Positions 51,700 through 60,406 of a stretch of DNA of 64,000 nt are shown one piece after another. Positions within the stretch are counted from its first letter, which is position 1; each line of letters starts with the position of its first letter. The position numbers were made by a program, and so were the translations under genes. Origin of the DNA: Streptomyces fumanus (lineage in GTDB: Bacteria; Actinomycetota; Actinomycetes; Streptomycetales; Streptomycetaceae); NCBI RefSeq assembly GCF_014655295.1, contig NZ_BNBI01000013.1:62001-126000 (forward strand), in the 5' to 3' direction. The notes under the pieces are model-generated. The model ran no database searches and was not told the DNA's origin. It was given only the letters and a program-made list of their open reading frames with translations.

Positions 51700-52851
51700 T
51701 CACCGCGACGGGGGCCGGGTGTCCCGGTGGTGGGCGGCCAGGTGCCCGGCCGGTGGCGTGGATCCGTCGTCCGGTGCCGGAGCGGGTGCGGCGCCGTACG
51801 GTCCGGCCGACGCCGGCGGGTACGTCCCGGCGGGGCAGGGGTGCGCGCCGGGTGCCGGATTCCGCGGCACGGTGCGGGCGCCGTACGGGTGGGCCGGGAA
51901 CACCGGGGCCTCGGGCGCGGGAGTAGCGAGGCGCTGCGGAGGGGTGCGGCGCGCGAGCCACAGCACCGCGGCGGCGTAGAGCAGGACCATCACCGTGTCG
52001 GCGAGGGCGAGTTGCCAGGGCAGGTCGGCGGCGGTCTCGTCCGAGGCCAGTCCGCCGACGACCGCGGCGGAGAGTCCGAAGCCCATCAGGTTGTTGAGCG
52101 CGTGCAGGGCGACCGCGGCCTCGAGCCCGCCGGTACGGATGGTCAGCCACCCCGTCACCAGCCCGAACACCAGCAGGTCGACGAAGCCCCACGGGGTGCC
52201 CCAGCCGTGCGCGGCGGCGAACAGCGCCGCCTGCGGCAGCACCGCGACCCACGGCGAGCGCAGGAAACCGCCCACCGTCTGCATCAGCCAGCCCCGGAAC
52301 ACGTACTCCTCCGCGGCCGCCTGGAACGGCACCGACACCGCCAGCACGGCCAGCGAGGCGAGGAACGCCGGCAGCCCCACCCACTCGGCCGGCGCCGAGG
52401 GCTCCGCGTCCGCGCCGGGCAGCAGCACCGACGCCACGGCCAGCAGCGCGACCGGCGGCACCGCGACCGCCAGACAGCGCGCCAGCCAGCCCCAGCGCAG
52501 CCGCCCGGCCACCGACGACACGGTGCCGGCCGGGCGGCGCCCCACCCAGCGCGTCGCCAGCAGGACCAGGGGCAGCATCAAGGCGATGAACGACAGGTCC
52601 CGCACGGTGTTGGGCAGCGGCCCGAAGTCGATCGAACCGTCCGGCAGTTCCGGCCGGCCCGACGCCTTGCCGACGGCGTAGGTCACGGTGTCGACGGAGC
52701 CGACGGCGAGTGTCCAGCCGCCGAGCACCAGCAGCAGGCCCGGCACCGGCCGCCACCACCGGTGGCGGCCGGTGATGCGGGCCAGCCGGTGGTACGGGAG
52801 GGATGGCGCGGGAGCAGGTGGAGCAGTCGGTGTGATCATGTACACCAGCAT
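51700..52851 (-). CDS. CPBP-family intramembrane metalloprotease
   Basis: A 383-residue multi-span membrane protein with the CPBP/Abi catalytic motifs: EEYVFRGWLM (Glu181, Glu182), FAAAHGWG (His215) and LHALNNLMG (His250). Between them are hydrophobic spans; the 80-residue C-terminal tail is Pro/Ala-rich and cytosolic or extracytoplasmic. Relatives process prenylated proteins or bacteriocin-immunity targets. ATG at 52851; an ATG at 52839 is possible. Confidence 0.88.
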   Translation of the reverse strand: MLVYMITPTAPPAPAPSLPYHRLARITGRHRWWRPVPGLLLVLGGWTLAVGSVDTVTYAVGKASGRPELPDGSIDFGPLPNTVRDLSFIALMLPLVLLATRWVGRRPAGTVSSVAGRLRWGWLARCLAVAVPPVALLAVASVLLPGADAEPSAPAEWVGLPAFLASLAVLAVSVPFQAAAEEYVFRGWLMQTVGGFLRSPWVAVLPQAALFAAAHGWGTPWGFVDLLVFGLVTGWLTIRTGGLEAAVALHALNNLMGFGLSAAVVGGLASDETAADLPWQLALADTVMVLLYAAAVLWLARRTPPQRLATPAPEAPVFPAHPYGARTVPRNPAPGAHPCPAGTYPPASAGPYGAAPAPAPDDGSTPPAGHLAAHHRDTRPPSR

Positions 52852-53067
52852 TCCGTCACCGATCCTGCGTCACGTCCGCCACCAGCAGGAATGACGTCTC
52901 CATCGCTGGTTGCAGACGCTGCCCCGGCTCCGGGCAGCTACGTCGGCATGTGCGCGGGCCGTTCGTCGGTGACTGCCGGGGGCTTCTGCCGATCGTCACC
53001 GATGGCCGGCCGAACCGGGCGCGGGCGTGGTCGGTGAGCGTGCGGGCCGGCCGGCTGCCGGCAGGGT

Positions 53068-53745
53068 TCAGTACGCCGCGGCGGACTGGTCGTCGGCCGT
53101 GCCGCGGGGGCGGATCAGGCCCGTCTCGTAGGCGAGGATCGTCGCCTGCACGCGGTCGCGCAGTCGGAGTTTGGTGAGCAGGGCGTTGACATGGGACTTG
53201 ACCGTGCCGGTGGTCACGCCGAGCCGGTCGCCGATCTCCGCGTTGGTCAGGCCGGAGGCGATCAGCAGCAGTACCTCGTGCTCCCGGGGGGTCAGGCCGG
53301 CGAGCTGTCCGGAGATCTCGGGTGGCACCGGCGCTCCGCGGGCGAACTGCCCGATGAGGCGGCGGGTGACGGCCGGGGCGAGGATGCCCTCGCCGGCGGC
53401 GACCACACGGATGGCGCTGAGGACGTCCTCGGGCTGGGCGTCCTTGAGCATGAAGCCCGACGATCCGGCGCGCAGCGCCTCGTACACGTAGGCGTCGAGG
53501 TCGAAGGTGGTGAGGACCAGGACCTTCGGGGCGTTCGGCAGCGCGGTGATCAGCCGGGTCGCGGTCAGCCCGTCCATGCCGGGCATCCGGATGTCCATCA
53601 GCACCACGTCGGGAGCGGTCCGCTCGACGAGCACGACGGCCGCCGCTCCGTCACCCGCCTCGCCGACCACGGTCAGGTCGGGTTCGGCGTCGATGACGGC
53701 GGCGAACCCGGCACGCACCACCGCTTGGTCGTCGACGACCATCAC
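53068..53745 (-). CDS. NarL/LuxR-family response regulator
   Basis: A 225-residue response regulator. Receiver domain with acidic pocket VVDDQAV (Asp5, Asp6) and phosphoacceptor Asp51 in VVLMDIRMPG; Lys in GFMLKDAQPED. LuxR-type HTH at the end: LTPREHEVLLLIASGLTNAE, IGDRLGVTTGTVKSHVNALL. GTG start, 2 bases after the sensor stop, so tightly linked. It would respond to the dual kinase upstream. Targets unknown. Confidence 0.92.
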   Translation of the reverse strand: MMVVDDQAVVRAGFAAVIDAEPDLTVVGEAGDGAAAVVLVERTAPDVVLMDIRMPGMDGLTATRLITALPNAPKVLVLTTFDLDAYVYEALRAGSSGFMLKDAQPEDVLSAIRVVAAGEGILAPAVTRRLIGQFARGAPVPPEISGQLAGLTPREHEVLLLIASGLTNAEIGDRLGVTTGTVKSHVNALLTKLRLRDRVQATILAYETGLIRPRGTADDQSAAAY

Positions 53746-53747
53746 GC

Positions 53748-56102
53748 CTACGGCGATGACGCAGCCTCCTCGGCTGGGGCCAGGGACGGCCCGGCGGGCA
53801 GGGACACCCGCAGCGTACCCGCCCGGTCGACGGCCAGCTCTCCCTCCCCCGCCCGCACCTGGACGCGCAGCCGCTCGGCCACCGGGCCCGCGGCGGCCAG
53901 CGGGACCCCGGTGACCGTGATGTGCACCCGACCGCGGCGGCGGCGCAGCGTGACCCGGCCCGGGCCGCGGTCGCCCGCGCCGAGCGCCGCCTCCACGACG
54001 CGGTACACCGTCAGGGACACCGGCGCCGGCAGGTCCTCGGTGGCGGCGGGCAGGCCGTGCAGCGTCACGCGGCGGCCCGTCGCGCCCAGGGTGCGGCACA
54101 GGTGGGTGAGGTCGGCCGCGACCGGCTGCGGGGCGCGCTGCGCCTCCCCTTCGATGTCCCCGGCGCCGCCGCGCAGGCTGCGCAGCAACTCGCGCATCGC
54201 CGCGAGCGCCGCTCTGGTCTCGGCGGCGACCTCGTCGAGTCCGCCTCCGTTTTCCGCCAGGACCACCATGCGTGTGGTTCGTTCCAGTACGGTCTCGTGC
54301 AGCTCGGCGGCGATCCGGCGGCGTTCGGCGGCAACTGCCAGGGCGGCCTGGCGTACGGAGTGGGTGAGGGCGTTCTCCTCGCGCGCCACCACCCGCAGCC
54401 GGCGCCTGCGTACGCCGAGGCCGGTGCCCCACAGCGCGAGCAGTACCGGGCCGGCGGCGCACAGCAGCAGGAACGCGGTCCAGCCGACCGCCACCGGCCC
54501 CTCGTGGGGAAGTGCCAGGACCTCGTCGACGACGGCCGTCACGGTCATCGCGGTGACCAGATTCACCGTGGCGGCCAGGACCGCGCCGCACGTGCGCGCG
54601 GCGCGGCGGCCGTAGGCGGCGACCGCGTACACCGCCAGGGCCTCGGCCACCAGGGCGCCCGGCAGCAGGCCCACCCAGTCCGCCGGCAGCAGGTCGGCGG
54701 CGCAGGCGGCGGGCATCAGCCAGGCGGTCCCGGCCACTCCCCACAGTGCGGCCCAGGGCGCGCGGCGGCGCCACAACAGGGGCAGGGCGTGCGCCGAGAG
54801 CACCGTCGCGTACACCGCCGTGCCGGACGCGTGGCCGGGCAGCGCCCCCTCCACGACGGCGGTGAGCACCAGATACAGCGGAACCACCACGGCGGTGAAC
54901 ATCAAGCAGGCGTCCACCAGGCGTTGTTCGCGCCGGAAGTCCCGTTGCCGGGCGGGCCGGTCCGGCGGCACCGGTCCGGTGCTGTCCGGCAGCGTGGCGG
55001 CCACCCGCCAGCCGCCGTCGGCCACCGGCTCCGCGGTCAGCCGGCCGCCGACGGCCGCCGCCCGCTCCCGCATGCCCGTGATGCCGTTGCCCGACCCCAG
55101 GCCGGCGGCCGCCGGGGCCCGGCCGCCCCCGGCGCGTGGCGCGTCGTTGTCCACGGTCAGGTGCAGAGCGCCGCCGGTACGCCGGATCCTCACCCGCACG
55201 GCTGCGCCGGGGGCATACCGCAGCGCATTGGTCAGGGCCTCGCGGACGATGCCGTGGGCGGCCTCGGCCGCCGGGCCCGCGAGGTCGCCGGGCAGGTCGG
55301 CGTCGACGGGCCGGCCCAGCAGGCTGAACCCGGCGATCAGTTCCTGCAGGCGCCCGCTCACCGGCTGCGGACCGGGCGGCTGCGTGTCCCGCAGGACGGC
55401 GGCCAGCCGGCGCAGCGCGGTGAGCGTCTCCTCGCCGGTGCGCGCGGCGAACGACAGGGCTTCGGTGATGAGTTCGGGCCGTGCGCCGCCCAGCCGGCGG
55501 GCCGCGTCGACGGTGACGACCACCGAGGTCAGATGGTGGGCGCTGACGTCGTGCAGTTCCCTGGCGAGGCGGTGCCGTTCGGTGTCGGCGGCCTGCCTCC
55601 GCTCCTCCTCGGCCCGCGCCAGCCGCCCGGCCGCCGCCCACCGCCCGCCCAGCCACTGCCGACGTGCCTCGCCCAGCCCCGCGCACGCCACGTACAGCGA
55701 GGCCGTGACGCCCAGGTCGGCCAGCAGCGCCGTCGCGGAGCCGCCGCGCAGGGCGCCCGGCAGCCACGCACCCGCGACGGCGGCGCCGACGGCGTACGCC
55801 GTGACCCGGCCGCCGCGGCGCAGCGCCACGGAGTACAGCGCGACGAACGCGCACAGGTTGACGAAGGACTCGGGGCCCGCGGTGTTGCCGATCACCGTGC
55901 CGGCCACCGTCCCGGCCAGCGCTCCCAGCGGGGCGCGGCGACGGTGTCCCAGCGCGACCAGTTGCAGCGCGACGGCCGTCACCGTGCCCGCGCGCAGCAG
56001 CGCTCCGGACGGATCACCGCCCGGCTGCGGCAGCAGGGCGACGATCACCAGGTTGGGGAGCGCGAGGACGGCCGGGAGCAGCCAGTTCCGTAGTGTTTCC
56101 AT
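53748..56102 (-). CDS. Fused double sensor kinase (kinase plus pseudokinase halves)
   Basis: A 784-residue membrane protein with two tandem HisKA_3-type modules, each with membrane spans. First half: spans at about 8-150, dimerisation/phosphoacceptor helix HRLARELHDVSAHHLTSVVV (His184) and ATP-binding domain with N-box Asn292 (REALTNALRYAPG) and G-box GSGNGITGMRERA (about 336-348). Second half: spans at about 400-565 and phosphoacceptor-like ERRRIAAELHETVLERTTRM (His602), but the ATPase domain lacks the N-box (TVYRVVEAALGAG) and the G-box. So half one looks active, half two degenerate. It is directly followed by its response regulator. Confidence 0.9.
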   Translation of the reverse strand: METLRNWLLPAVLALPNLVIVALLPQPGGDPSGALLRAGTVTAVALQLVALGHRRRAPLGALAGTVAGTVIGNTAGPESFVNLCAFVALYSVALRRGGRVTAYAVGAAVAGAWLPGALRGGSATALLADLGVTASLYVACAGLGEARRQWLGGRWAAAGRLARAEEERRQAADTERHRLARELHDVSAHHLTSVVVTVDAARRLGGARPELITEALSFAARTGEETLTALRRLAAVLRDTQPPGPQPVSGRLQELIAGFSLLGRPVDADLPGDLAGPAAEAAHGIVREALTNALRYAPGAAVRVRIRRTGGALHLTVDNDAPRAGGGRAPAAAGLGSGNGITGMRERAAAVGGRLTAEPVADGGWRVAATLPDSTGPVPPDRPARQRDFRREQRLVDACLMFTAVVVPLYLVLTAVVEGALPGHASGTAVYATVLSAHALPLLWRRRAPWAALWGVAGTAWLMPAACAADLLPADWVGLLPGALVAEALAVYAVAAYGRRAARTCGAVLAATVNLVTAMTVTAVVDEVLALPHEGPVAVGWTAFLLLCAAGPVLLALWGTGLGVRRRRLRVVAREENALTHSVRQAALAVAAERRRIAAELHETVLERTTRMVVLAENGGGLDEVAAETRAALAAMRELLRSLRGGAGDIEGEAQRAPQPVAADLTHLCRTLGATGRRVTLHGLPAATEDLPAPVSLTVYRVVEAALGAGDRGPGRVTLRRRRGRVHITVTGVPLAAAGPVAERLRVQVRAGEGELAVDRAGTLRVSLPAGPSLAPAEEAASSP

Positions 56103-56326
56103 GCCGGGTACGAGCGTAGACGGCCCGCGCGGCGCCGGTTCCCGCCCCAGGTGCGGCAGGTGTCTCCGTATGCGGACGGGGCGGGGGCCCGTGCCGGTGG
56201 CGGATGCGGCCGGCGCCCGGAGCCGGGACGGCCGGCGCGCACGACGGTCCGGTCTTCCCTCGTCCCGCTCCCCCGTCACCGTACGGTCCGGTGCAGCGGT
56301 CATCTCCGCTCCCCGCCCCGGACGGT

Positions 56327-56668
56327 TCAGGACGAGGAACGCGGCGCGTCGGCCGGGCGGGCGGTCGCACGGCCGCCGCTGCCCCGCCCGTCCCCGTCGG
56401 TGTCCGGCTTGCGCAGCCAGTGGTACACGGGGGCGAGCAAGATGGTCGTGAGCATGACGCACGCGGCCTGGAATGCCCAGCGGAGCCAGCCTTCGGGGGC
56501 GTCCTCCACCCGGTTCAGCAGGGTGGAGGAGAAGGGATGGGCCGCCAGGGCGCCGGCCAGCATCAGCCACCAGGGCATGGACCAACGGCCACGGGCGACG
56601 ACGGCGGCGGTGGCACCGAGGGCCACCACGACAACCGCGGCCATCACCACGGTGAGGTTGACGTGCAT
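56327..56668 (-). CDS. Small membrane protein of unknown function
   Basis: A 113-residue protein with about three hydrophobic spans (VVMAAVVVVALGATAAVVAR; WWLMLAGALAAHPFSSTLL; RWAFQAACVMLTTILLAPVY) and a charged Gly/Asp C-terminal tail. No motif. Lies upstream of the double kinase on the same strand (224 bases), so it may be co-regulated. Unrecognised. Confidence 0.6.
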   Translation of the reverse strand: MHVNLTVVMAAVVVVALGATAAVVARGRWSMPWWLMLAGALAAHPFSSTLLNRVEDAPEGWLRWAFQAACVMLTTILLAPVYHWLRKPDTDGDGRGSGGRATARPADAPRSSS

Positions 56669-57122
56669 CGAGAACCACCTTCCGCCCGGTCGGGCTGTTG
56701 GCGAGCGAGGGAGCGTCGGCGACGGGACGGCCTCTCCGTCCCGTGCCCCGTTGCCGGCATGACTTCAGCATCGCGCCCGCCGACGGCCCGTCCGTCGTCC
56801 GGCGGCAGGAATCCGGTCTCTATCCCGGGGTGGAGAAGGGTGCGCCGGGTCCCTGGCAGACGGGGCCGACCGGCGTCCTGGGCAACTGCTCGACGGCATC
56901 AGCGGAGCACCCTCTTGATGCCTCCGGCATACCGGAGGTGTCGGAGGCGTCGCGCAAGGTCGATACTGCCGATAGCAAGGGTTCCGCCGACCCCGCGTCC
57001 TGCCAGTCCGGAGACCTGACGGTCCGTCACCTAAGCCGGCTTCAAGTCGGCATCGGTACCGCCGGAGACCGCTTCCGGCCGTCACGGACCGGCACCATTG
57101 ACAACACGCACAGGAGATACCA
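56669..57122. promoter_or_regulatory. Divergent intergenic region before the dhaKLM operon
   Basis: No gene supported in 454 bases. It holds CCTCCGG-CATA-CCGGAGG, a perfect 7-bp hairpin/palindrome at 56921-56938, followed closely by GGTGTCGGAGGC. AAGG/ACAGGAGATACCA precedes the dhaK ATG. The palindrome is a candidate operator for a dha regulator, which is not encoded in the window. Confidence 0.5.
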
Positions 57123-58115
57123 ATGAGGATGCTCATCAACGTCCCGGAGACCGTGGTCGCCGACGCGCTGCGGGGGATGGCGGCCGCCCATCCCGGGCTG
57201 ACCGTGGACGTCGAGAACCGGGTGATCGTACGGCGGGACGCCCCCGTGGCCGGGAAGGTGGCGCTGGTCTCCGGTGGCGGGTCGGGGCACGAGCCGCTGC
57301 ACGGCGGGTTCGTGGGGCCGGGGATGCTGTCGGCGGCCTGTCCGGGGGAGGTGTTCACCTCGCCGGTGCCGGACCAGATGGTGCGCGCGGCGGCGGCCGT
57401 GGACAGCGGTGCCGGGGTGCTGTTCGTGGTGAAGAACTACACCGGTGACGTGCTCAACTTCGACATGGCCGCCGAACTCGCCGAGGACGAGGGCATTCAG
57501 GTCGCCAAGGTGCTCGTCGACGACGACGTGGCGGTCTCCGACAGCCTCTACACGGCCGGGCGGCGCGGCACCGGTGCCACCTTGTTCGTGGAGAAGATCG
57601 CGGGCGCGGCGGCCGAGGAGGGGCAGCCGCTGGAGCGGGTCGAGGCGGTCGCCCGGAGGGTCAACGGCAGTTCCCGCAGCTTCGGCGTGGCGCTGGGCGC
57701 CTGCACCACGCCGGCCAAGGGCAGCCCGACCTTCGACCTGCCCGCCGGCGAGCTGGAACTGGGCATCGGCATCCACGGCGAGCCCGGCCGCGAGCGGCGG
57801 CCGATGATGACCGCCGGGGAGATCGCCGAGGCCGCCGTCGACGCGATCCTCGCCGACCTGCGGCCGAACAATCCCGTCCTGCTCCTGGTCAACGGCATGG
57901 GCGCGACTCCGCTGCTGGAGCTGTACGGCTTCCACGCCGAGGTGCAGCGGGTGCTGGCCGAGCGGGGCGTCGCGGTCGCCCGGGTGCTGGTCGGCAACTA
58001 CGTCACCTCGCTGGACATGGCGGGCGCCTCGGTGACGCTGTGCGAGGCGGACGAGGAGCTGCTGCGGCTGTGGGACGCGCCGGTGAGCACGCCGGCACTG
58101 CGGTGGGGCATGTGA
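57123..58115 (+). CDS. dhaK: Dihydroxyacetone kinase subunit DhaK
   Basis: Binds dihydroxyacetone covalently for phosphorylation. 330 residues, with the substrate site GGGSGHEPLHGGF (His56) and the hemiaminal His218 in GIGIHGEPGRE, at the same number as in E. coli DhaK. First gene of dhaK-dhaL-dhaM. ACAGGAG is seven bases before the ATG. Cytoplasmic; feeds DHA into glycolysis as DHAP. Confidence 0.93.
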   Translation: MRMLINVPETVVADALRGMAAAHPGLTVDVENRVIVRRDAPVAGKVALVSGGGSGHEPLHGGFVGPGMLSAACPGEVFTSPVPDQMVRAAAAVDSGAGVLFVVKNYTGDVLNFDMAAELAEDEGIQVAKVLVDDDVAVSDSLYTAGRRGTGATLFVEKIAGAAAEEGQPLERVEAVARRVNGSSRSFGVALGACTTPAKGSPTFDLPAGELELGIGIHGEPGRERRPMMTAGEIAEAAVDAILADLRPNNPVLLLVNGMGATPLLELYGFHAEVQRVLAERGVAVARVLVGNYVTSLDMAGASVTLCEADEELLRLWDAPVSTPALRWGM

Positions 58116-58170
58116 CGTGGGCGACGGACGGGGAAGGGATCGGGACGTACCTACCAGGCAAGGAGAACCA

Positions 58171-58770
58171 GTGCTCGACGCCGACTTCTTCCGCCGCTGG
58201 ATGACGGCGACCGCCGCGTCGGTCGACCGGGAGGCGGACCGGCTGACCGACCTCGACTCGCCCATCGGCGACGCCGACCACGGCAGCAACCTCCAGCGCG
58301 GGTTCACCGCCGTGCGGGCCACGCTGGAGAAGGAGGGCCCCGGCACGCCGGGAGCCGTACTGGCGCTGGCCGGGCGGCAGTTGATCTCCACGGTCGGCGG
58401 GGCCTCGGGGCCGCTGTACGGGACGCTGCTGCGGCGGACCGGCAAGGCGCTCGGGGACGCCGCCGAGGTGAGCGACGAGCAGTTCGCCGAGGCGCTGCGC
58501 ACCGGCGTGGAGGCGGTGCGCACGCTCGGCGGGGCCGCACCGGGCGACAAGACCATGATCGACGCGCTGGTGCCGGCGGTGGACGCCCTCGGCGAGTCCT
58601 TCGCCGCCGCGCGGGACGCCGCACGGGCCGGGGCGGAGGCCACGACGCCCCTCCAGGCCCGCAAGGGGCGGGCCAGTTACCTCGGGGAGCGCAGCGTCGG
58701 GCACCAGGATCCCGGTGCCGCCTCGGCCGCGCTGCTGATCGCCGCCCTGGTGGAGGCCGCCGGTGAGTGA
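58171..58770 (+). CDS. dhaL: Dihydroxyacetone kinase subunit DhaL
   Basis: The ADP-binding subunit; ADP here stays bound and is rephosphorylated by DhaM. 199 residues starting at GTG (LDADFFRRWMTATAASVDRE) with AAGGAG. Mg-ADP ligands Asp34, Asp36 and His37 in PIGDADHGSN, plus GGASGPLYGTLL and APGDKTMIDALVPA. Its stop overlaps dhaM by 8 bases. Confidence 0.93.
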   Translation: MLDADFFRRWMTATAASVDREADRLTDLDSPIGDADHGSNLQRGFTAVRATLEKEGPGTPGAVLALAGRQLISTVGGASGPLYGTLLRRTGKALGDAAEVSDEQFAEALRTGVEAVRTLGGAAPGDKTMIDALVPAVDALGESFAAARDAARAGAEATTPLQARKGRASYLGERSVGHQDPGAASAALLIAALVEAAGE

Positions 58771-59173
58771 CACACGGACCGTCGGGATAGTGCTGGTCTC
58801 GCACAGCGCCGAGGTGGCCGCCTCGGTGGCCGAGCTGGCCAAGGGGCTCGCGGGCGGCGGTGCGGGGGTGCCCGTGGCCGCGGCGGGCGGCACCGAGGGC
58901 GGCGGCTTCGGCACCAGCGCGGAACTGGTGGCGGCCGCCGCCGCGAGCGTGGACCGGGGCGCCGGGGTCGCCGTCCTCACCGACCTCGGCAGCGCGGTCC
59001 TCACCGTCAAGGCGCTGCTCGCCGAGGGCGACGAACTCCCGCCGGACACCCGCCTGGTGGACGCCCCGTTCGTCGAGGGGGCGGTGGCCGCGGTGGTCAC
59101 GGCGTCCACCGGCGCGGACCTCGCCGCGGTGGTGGCGGCGGCGTCGGAGGCGTACTCCTACCGGAAGGTGTGA
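58763..59173 (+). CDS. dhaM: PTS-dependent dihydroxyacetone kinase phosphotransferase DhaM (EIIA-like)
   Basis: 136 residues, EIIA-mannose-like fold that transfers phosphate from HPr to DhaL-bound ADP. VGIVLVSHSAEVAASVAELA places the phosphorylated His14. The core sequence GVPVAAAGGTEGGGFGTSAE and VAVLTDLGSAVLTVKALLAE fit the family. Only the EIIA-like domain is present (E. coli DhaM adds HPr- and EI-like domains), so general PTS EI and HPr must come from elsewhere. GTG start overlaps dhaL. Terminator follows. Confidence 0.92.
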   Translation: MSDTRTVGIVLVSHSAEVAASVAELAKGLAGGGAGVPVAAAGGTEGGGFGTSAELVAAAAASVDRGAGVAVLTDLGSAVLTVKALLAEGDELPPDTRLVDAPFVEGAVAAVVTASTGADLAAVVAAASEAYSYRKV

Positions 59174-59183
59174 CGCGGGACGG

Positions 59184-59215
59184 GACCGGGGCGGGGTACG
59201 GGACCCGCCCCGGTC
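59184..59215 (+). terminator. Hairpin terminator after dhaM
   Basis: A perfect 12-bp inverted repeat (GACCGGGGCGGG / CCCGCCCCGGTC) with an 8-base loop, 10 bases past the dhaM stop. Confidence 0.75.
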
Positions 59216-59256
59216 CGGTCCCGTCGGGCCGGGGGACGGGTCCGCCCCGTCGGCGA

Positions 59257-60057
59257 TCAGTTCCGGGAGATCAGCCGGCGGGCGAGCCGTTCCCCCGTCC
59301 GGGACGCGGCCCGGACGTCGTCGACCGGCTCGGCGCGACTGTCGTCGAAGACGATGTACGTCACCCCGGAGGGCACTCCGCCGGTGCGCGGGTCGGTGCG
59401 GATGCCGAGGGACTCGGCCAGGGCGTACGAGCCCTCGCCGATGACCCCGCGCGGCCCGATGTCCCCGACGACCGCGTACCGCACCCGGTCCCGGTACACC
59501 ACGGCGGCGACCGAGCCGCACCGGACGCCGTGCGCGCGGTGGTCCCAGCGGGTGTCGGGGGCGGGCACGACGATGTACGGGAGGCGTTCGGCGTCCAGCG
59601 GGCGGCCGTCGGACCCCGGGCAGGCCGTGGCGGCGGTGAAGTACGGGTCGGTGCGGCGGTTGCAGCGGGCGCCCGGCCGGCCGTCGCAGTCGATGTCCAG
59701 GTCCGCCTTCCAGAACACCGCGCCGGTGGTCCCGCAGACCGGGATGTCCGCGGCCGCCTGGGCGTCGGCGCGGAACCGGCCCCGGGAGACCGGCTCGCAG
59801 TCGCGCACCGCGGTCAGCAGATCGGCGGCCCGCACCGGTCCGTCCTCCCGGAGCGGGGGGCGCGCGACGGGCCGGGAGGGCACTCGGGCCCCGGGCGGCG
59901 CGTGCGAAGGGGCCGTGGCCCTGGACGGCGGCGGCGCGTGCGAGAGGGCCCGGGGCTCGGGCGGTGGCGGGGCGGCCGGGGGTGTCGTGGGGGCGAGCAG
60001 GGCCGCGCCGGCCGCGACGAGCGTCAGCGACGGGACACGCGACGGGACACGCACCAT
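59257..60057 (-). CDS. Secreted GH75 chitosanase
   Basis: Endo-hydrolysis of chitosan outside the cell. 266 residues; signal peptide at about 1-28 (RVPSLTLVAAGAALLAPTTP) followed by a Pro/Ala-rich stretch, then the GH75 domain with FWKADLDIDCDGRPGARCNR, YFTAATACPG, PYIVVPAPDTRWDHRAHGVR and YAVVGDIGPRGVIGEGSYAL. The DxDCDG segment is the family's catalytic-region signature. Divergent from the FN3 lipoprotein gene; the shared region has a DasR-like palindrome. Confidence 0.9.
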   Translation of the reverse strand: MVRVPSRVPSLTLVAAGAALLAPTTPPAAPPPPEPRALSHAPPPSRATAPSHAPPGARVPSRPVARPPLREDGPVRAADLLTAVRDCEPVSRGRFRADAQAAADIPVCGTTGAVFWKADLDIDCDGRPGARCNRRTDPYFTAATACPGSDGRPLDAERLPYIVVPAPDTRWDHRAHGVRCGSVAAVVYRDRVRYAVVGDIGPRGVIGEGSYALAESLGIRTDPRTGGVPSGVTYIVFDDSRAEPVDDVRAASRTGERLARRLISRN

Positions 60058-60406
60058 GGATCTCTCCTGGCGTCGGCGGAGAACTGACGGGCACTGCGCC
60101 CCATCTGCCGCCCCGCCGCCCGCATCCGCATCCCGGGAGGGCCGGACGGCCCAACGGACCCGCCCGCAGGGGGCGGGCGACCCGGGCCGCGAGGCTCCGG
60201 GCCGCCCGCGCCGGCGCGGGAACAGCGACGACAGCGGTCCGCGCCGCAGGCCGAACTCCCCCAGCGACTGGGGGACTTGGCCGTCAGGCGAGTCAGCATA
60301 CGTAACTCCGCCGGATACTCACCAACCACCACCCTCTTGATGTGATCGCGCCACTGGCGCATATTGGTCCGGACCATTGCCGTGAGCCGTCCGGGGAGGC
60401 CCCTCC
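60058..60406. promoter_or_regulatory. Divergent chitosanase / FN3-lipoprotein promoter with DasR-like site
   Basis: 349 bases with no gene. TGGTCCGGACCA at 60365-60376 is a perfect 12-bp palindrome and matches the DasR dre core (TGGTCTAGACCA) except at the two central bases. It lies 31 bases before the lipoprotein GTG. Another site in this window lies upstream of the chitinase. The rest is Pro/Arg-type GC-rich DNA without a clear hairpin. Confidence 0.65.

Noticed and set aside
53068-55854. A 928-aa frame combining kinase DNA with the response regulator
   Set aside because: The N-terminal part is a shadow of the double kinase frame. The response regulator begins at 53745.
56103-56771. N-terminal extension of the double kinase to 56771
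   Set aside because: The added sequence is Pro/Arg-rich, overlaps the small membrane-protein gene and lacks membrane spans. ATG at 56102 starts directly at the first span.
56698-57126. A 142-aa frame between the membrane-protein gene and dhaK
   Set aside because: Codon use and composition look non-coding, it overlaps the dhaK start and has no motif.
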